Shown here: positions 45,370-54,221 of the stretch, piece after piece
How positions within the stretch are numbered: the first letter of the stretch is position 1
Layout: each line of letters begins with the position of its first letter
Assembly (NCBI RefSeq): GCF_029946165.1
Contig: NZ_JAQSDZ010000005.1
Coordinates: 186,001 to 250,000 of the forward strand
Direction of reading: 5' to 3'
Origin: Methylotenera sp.
GTDB taxonomy: Bacteria; Pseudomonadota; Gammaproteobacteria; Burkholderiales; Methylophilaceae
DNA length: 64,000 nucleotides
The notes under the pieces: model-generated
What the model was told of the DNA's origin: nothing
Database searches by the model: none
The model's input: the letters and a program-made list of their open reading frames with translations, nothing else
Translations under genes and position numbers: made by a program

Positions 45370-46233
45370 ATGGATAAACAGTTGCAAAGCCTGCAACACA
45401 ATCTCGAGGCCGTTGTGCAACGCGCAGATGCGGAAGGCGTTGAATTTTGGTTTGCTCGCGATTTACAAGCCCACTTGGGTTATGCGCGTTGGGAGAATTT
45501 TCAAACCGCCATCAATCGCGCTATAGAATCCTGTGAGGCCTCAGGGCAGGCGGCTTCAGATCATTTTCGTGGCGTCACGAAAATGATAGATTTAGGTAAA
45601 GGGGGCAGGCGCGAAATTGATGATTTTATGCTCACGCGCTATGCCTGTTATCTTATCGCGCAAAATGGTGATCCACGTAAGCCAGAAATTGCTTTTGCAC
45701 AAAGTTATTTTGCTGTACAAACGCGCAAGCAAGAGCTAATTGAAGACCGCATGCAACTACAGGCAAGAATGGATGCGCGTGAGCGTCTAAAGGAGTCTGA
45801 AAAAGCACTGTCACAGAATATCTTTGAGCGCGGAGTGGATGATACTGGTTTTGGCCGTATTCGCTCACAAGGTGATAAGGCTTTATTTGGCGGTTATACC
45901 ACCCAAGCAATGAAAGACAAATACGGTATTGTGAAAGAGCGCCCACTGGCTGATTTTTTGCCCACCTTAACCATTGCTGCCAAGAATTTGGCAACTGAAA
46001 TGACCAATCATAATGTTGAACAAGCCAACTTGCAGGGCGAGCGAGCAATCACCCATGAACATATACAAAACAATGTGAGTGTGCGCGACATGCTTGGGCA
46101 GCGTGGTATTAAACCCGAAAGCCTGCCCGCTGAAGAGGATTTGAAAAAACTGGAACGACGCGTGAAATCTGAAGAAAAGAAGTTGGCAAAAACCACTAAA
46201 AAACTACCCCCGCATTCTGATGATAATGAATGA
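45370..46233 (+). CDS. dinD: DNA damage-inducible protein D (DinD)
   Basis: The 287-residue DinD has a Bro-N-like first half (GVEFWFARDLQAHLGYARWE, DHFRGVTKMIDLGKGGRREI, then DDFMLTRYACYLIAQNGDPR and QSYFAVQTRKQEL) and a helical C-terminal half with NIFERGVDDTGFGRIRSQGD. E. coli DinD is LexA-controlled and inhibits RecA filament functions. Stand-alone relatives often lie inside type I restriction loci, as here. No LexA-type box (CTG-N10-CAG) is evident in the short gap upstream. Confidence 0.88.
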   Translation: MDKQLQSLQHNLEAVVQRADAEGVEFWFARDLQAHLGYARWENFQTAINRAIESCEASGQAASDHFRGVTKMIDLGKGGRREIDDFMLTRYACYLIAQNGDPRKPEIAFAQSYFAVQTRKQELIEDRMQLQARMDARERLKESEKALSQNIFERGVDDTGFGRIRSQGDKALFGGYTTQAMKDKYGIVKERPLADFLPTLTIAAKNLATEMTNHNVEQANLQGERAITHEHIQNNVSVRDMLGQRGIKPESLPAEEDLKKLERRVKSEEKKLAKTTKKLPPHSDDNE

Positions 46234-46309
46234 GCAGGCTCACTATGGCTAACCCACTGTCTAAACCACGGACTACACCACTGTCTAACAACGTAGAGAC
46301 CAACTTACT

Positions 46310-47918
46310 ATGACCGAACACAATCAAAAACAACTAGGCGTTACCCTCTGGGGCATTGCCGATGACTTACGCGGCGCAATGAATGCCGATGACTTTCGCG
46401 ATTATATGTTGTCGTTTCTGTTTTTGACGTTATTTGTCAGATAACTATGAAGCCTCTGCTAAGAAAGAGCTAGGGGCAGATTATCCAACACTGGCAGACA
46501 ATGATAAACGTGCGCCTTTATCTGTGTGGTATGAAGCCAATGCTGAGGATGTAGCAGAGTTTGAAAAGCAAATGCGCCGCAAGGTGCATTATGTGGTTGA
46601 GCCACAACACCTTTGGAGCAGTATTGCTGATCTTGCCAGAACTCAACATGATGATTTGCTGACTACTTTACAACAAGGGTTTAAGTACATTGAAAACCAA
46701 TCATTTGAAAGCACTTTTCAGGGCTTGTTTTCAGAAATCAATCTGGATTCAGACAAGCTAGGCAAAAAATATGCAGAACGTAATGCCAAACTTTGCACCA
46801 TTATCACTAAAATCGCCGAGGGCATTGCTCAGTTTTCGACTAATAGTGACGTGCTTGGCGATGCCTATGAGTACCTGATTGGCCAATTTGCCGCTGGCTC
46901 TGGCAAAAAAGCGGGCGAGTTTTATACCCCGCAACAAATTTCTACTATTTTGTCTGAAATCGTCACGTTGGATAGCCAAGAACCAGCCACTGGTAAAAAG
47001 AAAAAGCTCGATAAAGTATTGGATTTTGCTTGTGGGTCTGGTTCGCTTTTGTTGAACGTGCGTCATCAGCTTGGCCCCAACGGTATTGGCAAAATCTACG
47101 GGCAGGAATCAAACATTACCACTTATAACTTAGCGCGTATGAATATGCTGCTGCATGGTGTTAAAGATTCTGAATTTGAAATTCATCACGGCGATTCACT
47201 ATTGAATGATTGGGGTATTCTTAATGAAATGAACCCAGCTAAAAAGCTGGAGTGCGATGCCGTTGTTGCTAACCCGCCTTTTAGTTACCGCTGGGATCCT
47301 ACCGAGGCACTGGGCGAAGACTTCCGCTTTAAAAGCTATGGCCTTGCGCCAAAATCTGCTGCTGATTTTGCCTTTTTACTGCACGGTTTTCACTTTTTGG
47401 GTGCTGAGGGCACCATGGCGATTGTGCTGCCGCATGGCGTATTATTCCGTGGTGGTGCTGAAGCGCGCATTCGTACCAAACTATTGAAAGATGGACATAT
47501 CGATACCGTGATTGGCTTGCCAGCCAATCTGTTTTTCTCAACAGGTATTCCAGTATGTATTTTGGTGTTGAAGAAATGCAAAAAGCCGGATGATGTGCTG
47601 TTTATCAATGCCAGTGAGCACTTTGAAAAAGGCAAACGCCAAAATCGATTGAATGAAGATCATATTCAAAAAATTGTTTCAACTTATCAATTCCGTACAG
47701 AAGAAGAGCGTTATTCCAAACGCGTTTCGATGGAAGAGATTGAGAAAAATGATTACAACTTAAATATCTCACGCTATATCAGTACGGCGGTAGCAGATAT
47801 GGAAATAAAATTAACTGATGTAAATGGTGAGTTGGTGGATTTAGAAAAGAAAATTACTGAGGCAAAAAACACGCATAATGATTTTCTTAAAGAGTTAGGG
47901 CTTCCACCGTTGCCATAG
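46310..47918 (+). pseudogene. hsdM: Type I methyltransferase subunit M, frameshifted
   Basis: Starting at ATG 46310 the frame reads MTEHNQKQLGVTLWGIADDL through YMLSFLFL and then stops at 46439. One extra base, most simply the A at 46427, breaks the expected FLFLRYLSDNYEASAKKEL; the correct frame then runs unbroken for 494 codons to 47918. The methylase is otherwise complete: AGEFYTPQQI, the SAM site DFACGSGSLLLN and the NPPF motif (VVANPPFSYRW). Without repair, no full-length product is made, unless a shorter protein starts in frame at 46434. The error could also come from sequencing. Confidence 0.85.
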
Positions 47919-47931
47919 TAATGGTTAGGAG

Positions 47932-48768
47932 ATGAGCGATATAAACCATCTCCGAGAACAACGCTTGACTACTGAAAACAAAATGGACTTCATCTGCAGC
48001 TTTGATATGAGTGAAGAGATGCCACATTTCAGGCTTATGCCAGAAGATGTGCGGTGGAGCGCTGAAGCGAATGTTGTTGGTGTGATTTACGAGTCCTTTG
48101 TCGTGCCAGGCGATCAGGATTATTTAATGTCTCGCTTATTGGCGCAAAAAGGACTTCATCGTGGGTTTTACTGGGCTGCTGCACAAGCAACAGAAAAGTA
48201 TCTAAAAGCCTTCTTATTAATGAATGGCGTAAGTGTAAAAAACTTTAAACTCCATCCAATAAAAGCGTTGTATGAGGCGGCTGAGAAAGTAGATCCTACT
48301 TTTGCTAATTTTGATATATCGCCTCATCAAGGAATTCAAGTTGAAGCAAGCGTTTCTGAACATTTGAAAAAGTTCACCATCATTGAATTCCTTGAAGATC
48401 TTGAAACGCATGGCAGCGCAGATAACAGATACAACACCTTTGGGGTTGATTACAACACAGGCCACCTTTTCGCAATGGATAGCCTAACATTTCACGTGCG
48501 CGGAAAAATTGGCGTGCCAGCAATAAACGATAGCTCCAAAAAACTAGACTTAGATTTGCAGGCAACTTTTGAGAAGATCAATCCTTGGTTTCAAACCACT
48601 CTTGGCCAGTCAATTTACAAACTCCCAACTGTAGAATTTCCAATCCATGACAGTGTCACTGTCACAAAATTTGAGATTCTCCTCAAAAATAAGAACAACC
48701 CAGCAAATAGTTTTGCATTGCGTTGGCTAAGAGCCAAAATGAAGCTCCCGAAGGAAAAAGATAAATAA
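47932..48768 (+). CDS. HEPN-domain-like protein
   Basis: A 278-residue protein (start uncertain; ATG at residue 18 is an alternative because AGGAG abuts the first ATG). Residues about 45-150 resemble HEPN (GFYWAAAQATEKYLKAFLLM, LHPIKALYEAAEKVDPTFAN), a fold common in RNases and nucleotidyltransferase partners in defence loci. The usual R-x4-6-H catalytic motif is not clear. The C-terminal part is unrecognised. It lies 13 bp after hsdM, so it belongs to the restriction operon. Confidence 0.6.
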   Translation: MSDINHLREQRLTTENKMDFICSFDMSEEMPHFRLMPEDVRWSAEANVVGVIYESFVVPGDQDYLMSRLLAQKGLHRGFYWAAAQATEKYLKAFLLMNGVSVKNFKLHPIKALYEAAEKVDPTFANFDISPHQGIQVEASVSEHLKKFTIIEFLEDLETHGSADNRYNTFGVDYNTGHLFAMDSLTFHVRGKIGVPAINDSSKKLDLDLQATFEKINPWFQTTLGQSIYKLPTVEFPIHDSVTVTKFEILLKNKNNPANSFALRWLRAKMKLPKEKDK

Positions 48769-49153
48769 GTTATTGATAAACCAAAAAACACTTAGCCCGC
48801 GTTGAGCTGAGCTTTGCGAAGCCCAACACATCACCATCACGTCACATCCAGAGGATATAGACGGGGAGGATATTTTTTGGATGACGGCGACCGGGGGCTT
48901 TTCCTCGATGTGCTGGCGGAGGTAGATCAACAAAAGTTCAACGGCGTAGTTACGCAGCTTGATGAATTGTATTAGACGTCAGACAAGACATTGCCTAGTC
49001 ATACGATTTGGTTTATTATCACTCGGGTTCGGTTCTCTGTTTCTTTTTAGAACTCACGCGAAGTTTATACATTTAATATTTGTTGGTATATTTGTGGGTA
49101 TCTCGTTTAAATAAATAACTGAAATCATTGTTTTATGCGGGCTTGGCGCGTTT
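48769..49153. other. Right flank of element 1, no intact gene
   Basis: No intact gene is supported. A plus-strand open stretch ending at 48976 reads DDGDRGLFLDVLAEVDQQKF then VVTQLDELY and could be the tail of a lost gene. A second integrase-type arm region, TTTGTTGGTATATTTGTGG (49079-49097), resembles the sequence before the first integrase (TGGTATCTTAGG). Confidence 0.4.
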
Positions 49154-49180
49154 GTTCGAGTCTCTCCGTCGCACCATTTA
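49154..49180 (+). repeat. Attachment site copy 2
   Basis: GTTCGAGTCTCTCCGTCGCA followed by CCATTTA matches tRNA-Leu 3' sequence 142-169 with one G missing. It is the right end of element 1 and the left end of element 2. Confidence 0.85.
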
Positions 49181-49264
49181 GTAGTTTCTGTAAGTCTCAA
49201 ATAGCCTCAAACTCCCTGTAAACACTAGCTTTAAGTCATATTTACCGTATCACACGGTAGCATA

Positions 49265-49342
49265 CGGTTTTGTACAATCTCTTTACAAAACGTACAAAAA
49301 TCTGTACAAAAACACATCTACTTAATTTTTTGTACAAATACA
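49265..49342 (+). promoter_or_regulatory. Arm-type repeats ahead of the second integrase
   Basis: The core TGTACAAAAA and variants recur at least four times (TTTGTACAATCTC, CGTACAAAAATC, TGTACAAAAACAC, TTTTTTGTACAAAT), beside CACCGTATCACACGGTAGCATACGG-like dyads. Matching sites occur at 53738-53760 and 53950-53980. They look like integrase arm-binding sites or the integrase operator. Confidence 0.6.
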
Positions 49343-49343
49343 C

Positions 49344-50582
49344 ATGGCAAAGTTAAATTCTGACCTGTTAGATGACCTCTCAATCAAGGCAACTAAGCCA
49401 AAAGAAAAAGAGTATGCCTTACGTGATGGCAACGGCTTATTTTTGCTAGTACACCCAAACGGCAGTAAATACTTTCAGCTACGCACTACGCTTCACGGCA
49501 AGCCAAAGAAAATTCAACTAGGCAAATATCCTGATTTAACTTTATCTCAAGCACGTAACCTTGCAATGGAAAAGCGTCGAATGGTAGATGACCACAAAGA
49601 CCCTATCATTGAAGCTAAGTTAGAAAAAGCGCAAGCAACCAAAAACGCAGATGCAACCTTTCGTTCGGTAGCTGAAGCGTGGTTAGAGATTAAGAAACAC
49701 ACATTAGCCAAAAGCACCCATTTAAAGATAGTTCAAACCTTCAATGCAAATGTCTACAGCAAGCTAGGTGCTTACCCTATAGGCAAAATTGATAACCACA
49801 TGGTGCGCGATTGTTTATTGATAATGCAAAAGCGTGGTGCTTTAGAGATTATGGAAAAAACACGGGGTTGGATTAAGCAGGTGTTTGATTTTGCACTAAG
49901 CGATAAAATGATTAGTGAAAATCCTATTCCAGTCACAGACCTAAGATTAAAAAAACATATTGGTGAAAAATTCCCACGCCTTAAATCAGCTAATGACGCT
50001 GGCAAGCTATTACGAAACCTTACCGAATATACGGGTAGTTTAGAGGTATCAACTTGCGTGTACCTCATGCTTAACTTTGCACAAAGACCCAGTGAGTTAA
50101 GGTGTGCTAAGTGGGCAGACTTTGACTTAGATAAGGCAATATGGACAATTCCCCTTGAACAATCTAAAACACGTAAGCATATGACTAAACCACACACCGT
50201 TATGCTATCTAGGCAAGCCATAGGCGCGTTAAAAGAGTTAAAGCAATACACAGGGCATAGTGAATATGCTTTTAGCTCACGGCTCGATAGAAAGCCATTA
50301 TCGGAGGCAACCATTCGTAAAGCATTTAGATTAACTTTTACTGATTATCACATTGTGCCTCATGGTTGCCGTCACTTCTTTAGTACACAAGCCAATGAAA
50401 GCGGATTATTTAGAAATGATGTAATTGAAGCTGCTTTGTCGCATGGTGATAAAGACAAGATAAGAGGCATTTATAACGAGGCAACCTATGACCGCGAGCG
50501 TAAAGACTTAGCGCAATGGTGGAGTGACCAATTAGACATAATGCGAGACGGTGCTAAAGTAATACCGTTTAAAACAGCGTAA
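49344..50582 (+). CDS. Tyrosine integrase of element 2 (DUF4102 type)
   Basis: A 412-residue relative of the first integrase: arm-binding domain (ATKPKEKEYALRDGNGLFLL, QLGKYPDLTLSQARN), SAM-like core domain (about 105-190) and catalytic domain with FAQRPSELRCAKW (Arg), HGCRHFFST (His, Arg), ALSHGDKDKIRGIY (His, Tyr). Intact. It lies 160 bp from the second attachment copy, mirroring the layout at tRNA-Leu. The dyad terminator after it closes the transcript. Confidence 0.95.
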   Translation: MAKLNSDLLDDLSIKATKPKEKEYALRDGNGLFLLVHPNGSKYFQLRTTLHGKPKKIQLGKYPDLTLSQARNLAMEKRRMVDDHKDPIIEAKLEKAQATKNADATFRSVAEAWLEIKKHTLAKSTHLKIVQTFNANVYSKLGAYPIGKIDNHMVRDCLLIMQKRGALEIMEKTRGWIKQVFDFALSDKMISENPIPVTDLRLKKHIGEKFPRLKSANDAGKLLRNLTEYTGSLEVSTCVYLMLNFAQRPSELRCAKWADFDLDKAIWTIPLEQSKTRKHMTKPHTVMLSRQAIGALKELKQYTGHSEYAFSSRLDRKPLSEATIRKAFRLTFTDYHIVPHGCRHFFSTQANESGLFRNDVIEAALSHGDKDKIRGIYNEATYDRERKDLAQWWSDQLDIMRDGAKVIPFKTA

Positions 50583-50590
50583 CAGTTTAG

Positions 50591-50665
50591 CCACACCTAG
50601 CATTAGCCTAATTAACTAATGCGAACGCTAAGCAACCCTAGCTTAGTTGGTGTGGTTTCTTTTTT
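50591..50665 (+). terminator. Terminator after the second integrase
   Basis: CCACACC (50591-50597) pairs with GGTGTGG (50649-50655) around inner stems (CTAAGC/GCTTAG), followed by TTTCTTTTTT. Confidence 0.7.
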
Positions 50666-50685
50666 AGGGGCGTGAGGGGCGTATA

Positions 50686-51267
50686 TTGAAAGATTTTGTC
50701 AATTTAGATTTACTCGACGACTATTTAACCAGCTCGGTGAGTGAATATGAAGATTATTTCGATAGTATTGTATTTTCAGAAACTGGTTATAAGTTCAATG
50801 AGTTGCCAGAAAGTGAGGGTATAACAATTAGTTATACCGAGCAGGGTGAGTTTTTTGTTAATGACATTAAACAAGCAGCTGGAACTGGAATCTTATTTAT
50901 TGAGCTTATAAAAAAAGAAAAAAACATCATTCGCATATTTAACTGTTATGAATTAATGTTAATTTGTTATGGGTATATCAAAAGCTCAGAAAGTGATGGT
51001 ATTTATTCAGAAAAAGAAACTTTCTCTAAATATATGTCAAAAAACGGTGCTAAAGGGGCTGCAATAAAGAACGAGCCAATGAAAGCATTAAAAGCTATGG
51101 CTTTAAAATTATCAAGAGAATATCCAGTCACTAAATCTGCAAACTCAATTGCATTTAGTATAAAAGAAACAGTCATTCAGCATGGCAAAACTATAAGTGC
51201 TCACCTTACTCAACATAATGCCCAAGACACTATAAAAAAATGGATTAATGAAAGTAGAAATAATTAA
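50686..51267 (+). CDS. Unrecognised protein of element 2
   Basis: A 193-residue acidic protein starting at TTG with GAGGGGC upstream. It opens with clusters of Asp, Glu and Tyr (LLDDYLTSSVSEYEDYFDSI) and ends with a basic helical part (IKNEPMKALKAMALKLSREY, DTIKKWINESRNN). Nothing identifies its family. Between integrase and HTH genes in a small mobile element, an anti-restriction or regulatory role is possible but unproven. Confidence 0.5.
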   Translation: MKDFVNLDLLDDYLTSSVSEYEDYFDSIVFSETGYKFNELPESEGITISYTEQGEFFVNDIKQAAGTGILFIELIKKEKNIIRIFNCYELMLICYGYIKSSESDGIYSEKETFSKYMSKNGAKGAAIKNEPMKALKAMALKLSREYPVTKSANSIAFSIKETVIQHGKTISAHLTQHNAQDTIKKWINESRNN

Positions 51268-51398
51268 AGTCGGGGGGCTAGCAGCTAGAGTGCTGTTATA
51301 GGCGGCTTTAGTAGCATTGCAGCAGTTAGATGCTACATACATAAAAAATTGATTTTGTAAGAATTGCCTTGTTATCAACAACAACCTAAAGGCATCTT

Positions 51399-51629
51399 AT
51401 GCAACGAACCACAAATAGTATAAGTCACACACTTCGCGATTTTGACCAATTACCCGATAGCGCACATATAAGACCCAAAACAGCAGCCCAGCTTTTAGGC
51501 GTATCTATAGCTTCATTTTGGAGGCTAATTGCTAGTGGCAAACTCAAGACCCATAAATTAACAGAGCGTACCACTAGCGTTAAAGCTGGAGATTTACGTG
51601 CCTTTATTGATAGCAAGGCAGGTGTTTAA
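51399..51629 (+). CDS. AlpA/MerR-like HTH protein of element 2
   Basis: A 76-residue protein with the AlpA/excisionase type HTH: IRPKTAAQLLGVSIASFWRL then IASGKLKTHKLTERTTSVKA, GDLRAFIDSK. It probably directs excision or regulates the element. It is followed 2 bp later by the next gene. Confidence 0.8.
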   Translation: MQRTTNSISHTLRDFDQLPDSAHIRPKTAAQLLGVSIASFWRLIASGKLKTHKLTERTTSVKAGDLRAFIDSKAGV

Positions 51630-51631
51630 TC

Positions 51632-51979
51632 ATGGCAAATAATGAGAACACCAATAACAAAGAGGTAGTAGCTCCAACTACCACCCCTAAAAGTAAAACA
51701 ACTAAACCCAATTTTAAAGACAATTCAGCAACCAATCAATGTTTAAAAATATTAGATTGGTTATTTGAAAAGGGCAGTATCACCACAGCGCAAGCCCGTG
51801 AGTATTTAGATGTTATGTCACCCGCTGCAAGGATATTGCAACTTAAAAAAGTTGGTTATCAAATTATTACTATTTGGGATAGTTGGACAAGTGAGCATGG
51901 GATTAAACATCGTATAGGGCGATATGTATTAACGCAAAAGCAACCTATTAACGACAATATCAGCGAGGTGCAAGCATGA
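51632..51979 (+). CDS. Helix-turn-helix domain protein
   Basis: A 115-residue protein with a Thr/Lys/Asn-rich leader (1-25) and a winged-helix-like domain (about 30-105: NQCLKILDWLFEKGSITTAQ, AREYLDVMSPAARILQLKKV, IGRYVLTQ) that recurs in prophages and small integrative elements. It overlaps the next small gene by 4 bp. Confidence 0.7.
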   Translation: MANNENTNNKEVVAPTTTPKSKTTKPNFKDNSATNQCLKILDWLFEKGSITTAQAREYLDVMSPAARILQLKKVGYQIITIWDSWTSEHGIKHRIGRYVLTQKQPINDNISEVQA

Positions 51980-52119
51980 CCTATGCAATGTTATTTAATC
52001 AAGCCTATGCGCTTTGTGTGAAGTTAAACAGCCATGCTATAGCCCATGATTTAGACTATATGTCTGAAGTTGAGTTAATCGGTATTGTTAACTTTCTAAC
52101 GCAATTGCAAAGTTGTTAA
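51976..52119 (+). CDS. 47-residue small protein
   Basis: The ATG overlaps the preceding stop (ATGA) and the stop lies 3 bp before the relaxase gene, so it fits exactly into the operon. Sequence MTYAMLFNQAYALCVKLNSH then DYMSEVELIGIVNFLTQLQS. No family recognised. It is too compact for more than one helical hairpin. Confidence 0.55.
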   Translation: MTYAMLFNQAYALCVKLNSHAIAHDLDYMSEVELIGIVNFLTQLQSC

Positions 52120-52122
52120 ACA

Positions 52123-52890
52123 ATGGCTGCCAGTCATATTTTTAGACTTGGCACAATCAAAGGTAAAAATGGTGTTTTAGTCGCATTGCAACACAATAAA
52201 CGCACACTACAGCTTGAACGTGGTGGAAGTGCAAATATTGACGCGACTAGAACATCATTAAACTATTGTTTGGCTAGTGATGGCACGCCTCAAGATATAG
52301 CTACTCACGCAAAGGTGCAAATGTTGAAGGCAGGAATTGAAAGCCCTCGCAAAAATGGTGTGATGGCTATAGAGGTGCTTTTTAGTTTACCGATTGACCG
52401 ACATAAGCAAGATACTAAACCGTTTTTTACGGATTGTTACGGCTGGGTAAAACAAACCTTTGAAGGTGAGTTACTTAGTTTTGATGTTCACTTAGATGAA
52501 AGCGCGCCTCATGCTCACGCGATTATTTTGCCTTTGATTGATGGCAAGATGCAAGGCAATAAACTCATGGGTGGGCATGGTAACTTAATGCGTTTAATCA
52601 ATTTGTTTCATAACGAAGTAGCAAAGAATTACGGCTTGAGTAGAAGCGATAAGAAGCGTTTAAACGAGGCAGACAAGCAAAGCATTGTAAAACTTGTATT
52701 GTCGCGTTTAAAAGCCGATAGCGTGATGTTGTCGGGTGTTTGGGCTTGTGTACGTGATGCAATCTCAAGTGACCCTATGCCATATGCTCAAATGTTGGGG
52801 ATTGATAAACCACAGCAAGCTAACATTAAAGTAATTAAATCGTTTATTGATATAAAACGCTCAAAAGGTAAAGGCAGTTTCATAACATAA
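52123..52890 (+). CDS. Mob/Pre-type relaxase, short
   Basis: The 255-residue protein has the MOBV/Pre signature SFDVHLDESAPHAHAIILPL (H-x-D-E-x-x-P-H-x-H) and an N-terminal HNKR element of the family. Usual Pre/Mob proteins are longer with a coiled-coil tail, which is absent here. It would nick an oriT and allow mobilisation by a helper. It closes the four-gene operon of element 2; a hairpin terminator follows. Confidence 0.85.
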   Translation: MAASHIFRLGTIKGKNGVLVALQHNKRTLQLERGGSANIDATRTSLNYCLASDGTPQDIATHAKVQMLKAGIESPRKNGVMAIEVLFSLPIDRHKQDTKPFFTDCYGWVKQTFEGELLSFDVHLDESAPHAHAIILPLIDGKMQGNKLMGGHGNLMRLINLFHNEVAKNYGLSRSDKKRLNEADKQSIVKLVLSRLKADSVMLSGVWACVRDAISSDPMPYAQMLGIDKPQQANIKVIKSFIDIKRSKGKGSFIT

Positions 52891-52923
52891 ACGCTATATA
52901 GTGAATAAGGCACTAAAAAGAGT

Positions 52924-52953
52924 AAACGCTATCTTGTGTATAGCGTTTCTCTT
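52924..52953 (+). terminator. Terminator after the element 2 relaxase
   Basis: AAACGCTAT pairs with ATAGCGTTT around a 7-nt loop, then CTCTTTCTC. An extra copy of AAACGCTATA lies at 52889-52898. Confidence 0.7.
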
Positions 52954-53206
52954 TCTCAATTGTTACTTACAACCATAAATCTATAATCATTATGTATATA
53001 TAAGTTATAAGTGATGATGATTATTAGCTTAAATGTTTTGGAAACTATAGACTAGTTAATATCGGCAAAGTCTTAGTAATTAGGTTGTTAGATATGGCAC
53101 ACGTCTGTAGTAGATAAAGTAGAAAAATCATATCGTTGGATTTAGTTACGATTAAGTTTTTTTGATAAATAATCTAGTATATCAAGTTAATACTTAGCTT
53201 AAAGAC

Positions 53207-53640
53207 AGGGGCTATCAAAACCCTACGTAGTTAGAATGTGTAATCCACTTACATATATATGTTCACACGACCGCATAATGAAAGTAATTTTAATAATATG
53301 TAGGGGGTGTCAAAACTTATATGACTTGCAATCTGTAACCCGTAAGCATTGGTAAGAGCGCACATCCGCAATTCAGTAACTAACAATTTTTAGGTTATGT
53401 AGGGGCGGTGCTAAAACCTTGCTGACTCACAATCTGTAATCCACTCTCAATCAATCACAAAGTTAAACATAACCAAAAAAGATAATGGGGCGGTGCTAAA
53501 ACCTTGATGCCTCGAAATCTGGAACCCATATACAACCAATCACAGTGTTAAACATGGATAAAAAAAGGATATGGGGGGGATTAAAAACCTTATATCTTAG
53601 TTAATAGGAACCCATTCGCTATCAATCAGTGTGATAAATC
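53207..53640 (+). repeat. Five-unit diverged tandem repeat array
   Basis: Units begin near 53207, 53302, 53401, 53487 and 53572 (spacing 95, 99, 86, 85). Each has a G-rich start (GGGGCGGTGCTAAAACCTT in the best two), then AATCTGTAATCC or variants about 15 bases later, and the last three add CAATCA. No frame stays open, so it is noncoding. It lies between the Mob/Pre relaxase and the right attachment site of element 2. Confidence 0.75.
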
Positions 53641-53737
53641 GTAACAATACAACGATTTTTTTTTATTGGATTTATAATGCTAACTGTTAAGAAGCAGATA
53701 AATAAAATATTAAAATAAGTGCTAGTGAAATAAAAAA

Positions 53738-53760
53738 CGTACAAAAATACGTACAAAAAC
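53738..53760 (+). promoter_or_regulatory. Paired arm-type sites near attR of element 2
   Basis: CGTACAAAAATACGTACAAA plus AAC is a direct repeat of the same core that lies in front of the second integrase. It lies 50 bp before the third attachment copy, the right place for integrase arm sites. Confidence 0.6.
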
Positions 53761-53809
53761 AAAGTCCGACTTTTAAAGTGTTAATGATAGCAATGGTTTA
53801 AAGGTTAAA

Positions 53810-53872
53810 TTCGAGTCTCTCCGTCACCATTTAGTAGTTTCAGTAAGTCTCCGTTGCACCAGTAGTTAGTTT
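53810..53872 (+). repeat. Attachment site copy 3 and a weak copy 4
   Basis: TTCGAGTCTCTCCGTCACCA followed by TTTA at 53810-53833 is the third tRNA-Leu-derived copy (three bases missing). TCTCCGTTGCACCAGTAGTT at 53848-53867 followed by AGTTTC looks like a fourth, worn copy. Downstream, 53880-54013 repeats the leader of the second integrase (CACCGTATCACACGGTAGTA). Confidence 0.75.
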
Positions 53873-54013
53873 CAAGTAGTATCAAATAGCCTCAAAACCC
53901 CAGTAAATTCAACCTTCTAGCACAAATCACCGTATCACACGGTAGTATACAGTTTTGTACAATCTCTATACAAAACGTATAGAAACATATCTCGATTATT
54001 TTTTTATCCTTTT

Positions 54014-54112
54014 ATGATCAATAAGTTAAACGCAGACCAATTCACGACCTCACTATACGTGCTGCAAAGCCAAATGCTAAAAAAGCAACCTTTAGGAATC
54101 ATTCGATTACGT
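54014..54112 (+). pseudogene. Start of a third tRNA-Leu integrase, destroyed
   Basis: The start INKLNADQFTTSL followed, in a shifted frame, by AAKPNAKKATF parallels the second integrase start (AKLNSDLLDDLSIKATKPKE). The match ends within about 35 codons. The preceding 130 bp also matches the second integrase leader. This shows that a third element once sat here and was lost. Confidence 0.7.
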
Positions 54113-54221
54113 GCATGCACTTGTTTTTATGCACCATAATAATTCAATAGACAGTGCTCGTCATAAAAAACTCACATCTTATCAATAGGTTATATATGGC
54201 ATGAAATTTGCTTTTATATTC

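Noticed and set aside
53207-53640. CRISPR array
   Set aside because: The shared segments are diverged, unit length varies between 85 and 99 bp, there are no discrete spacers, and no cas genes are present.
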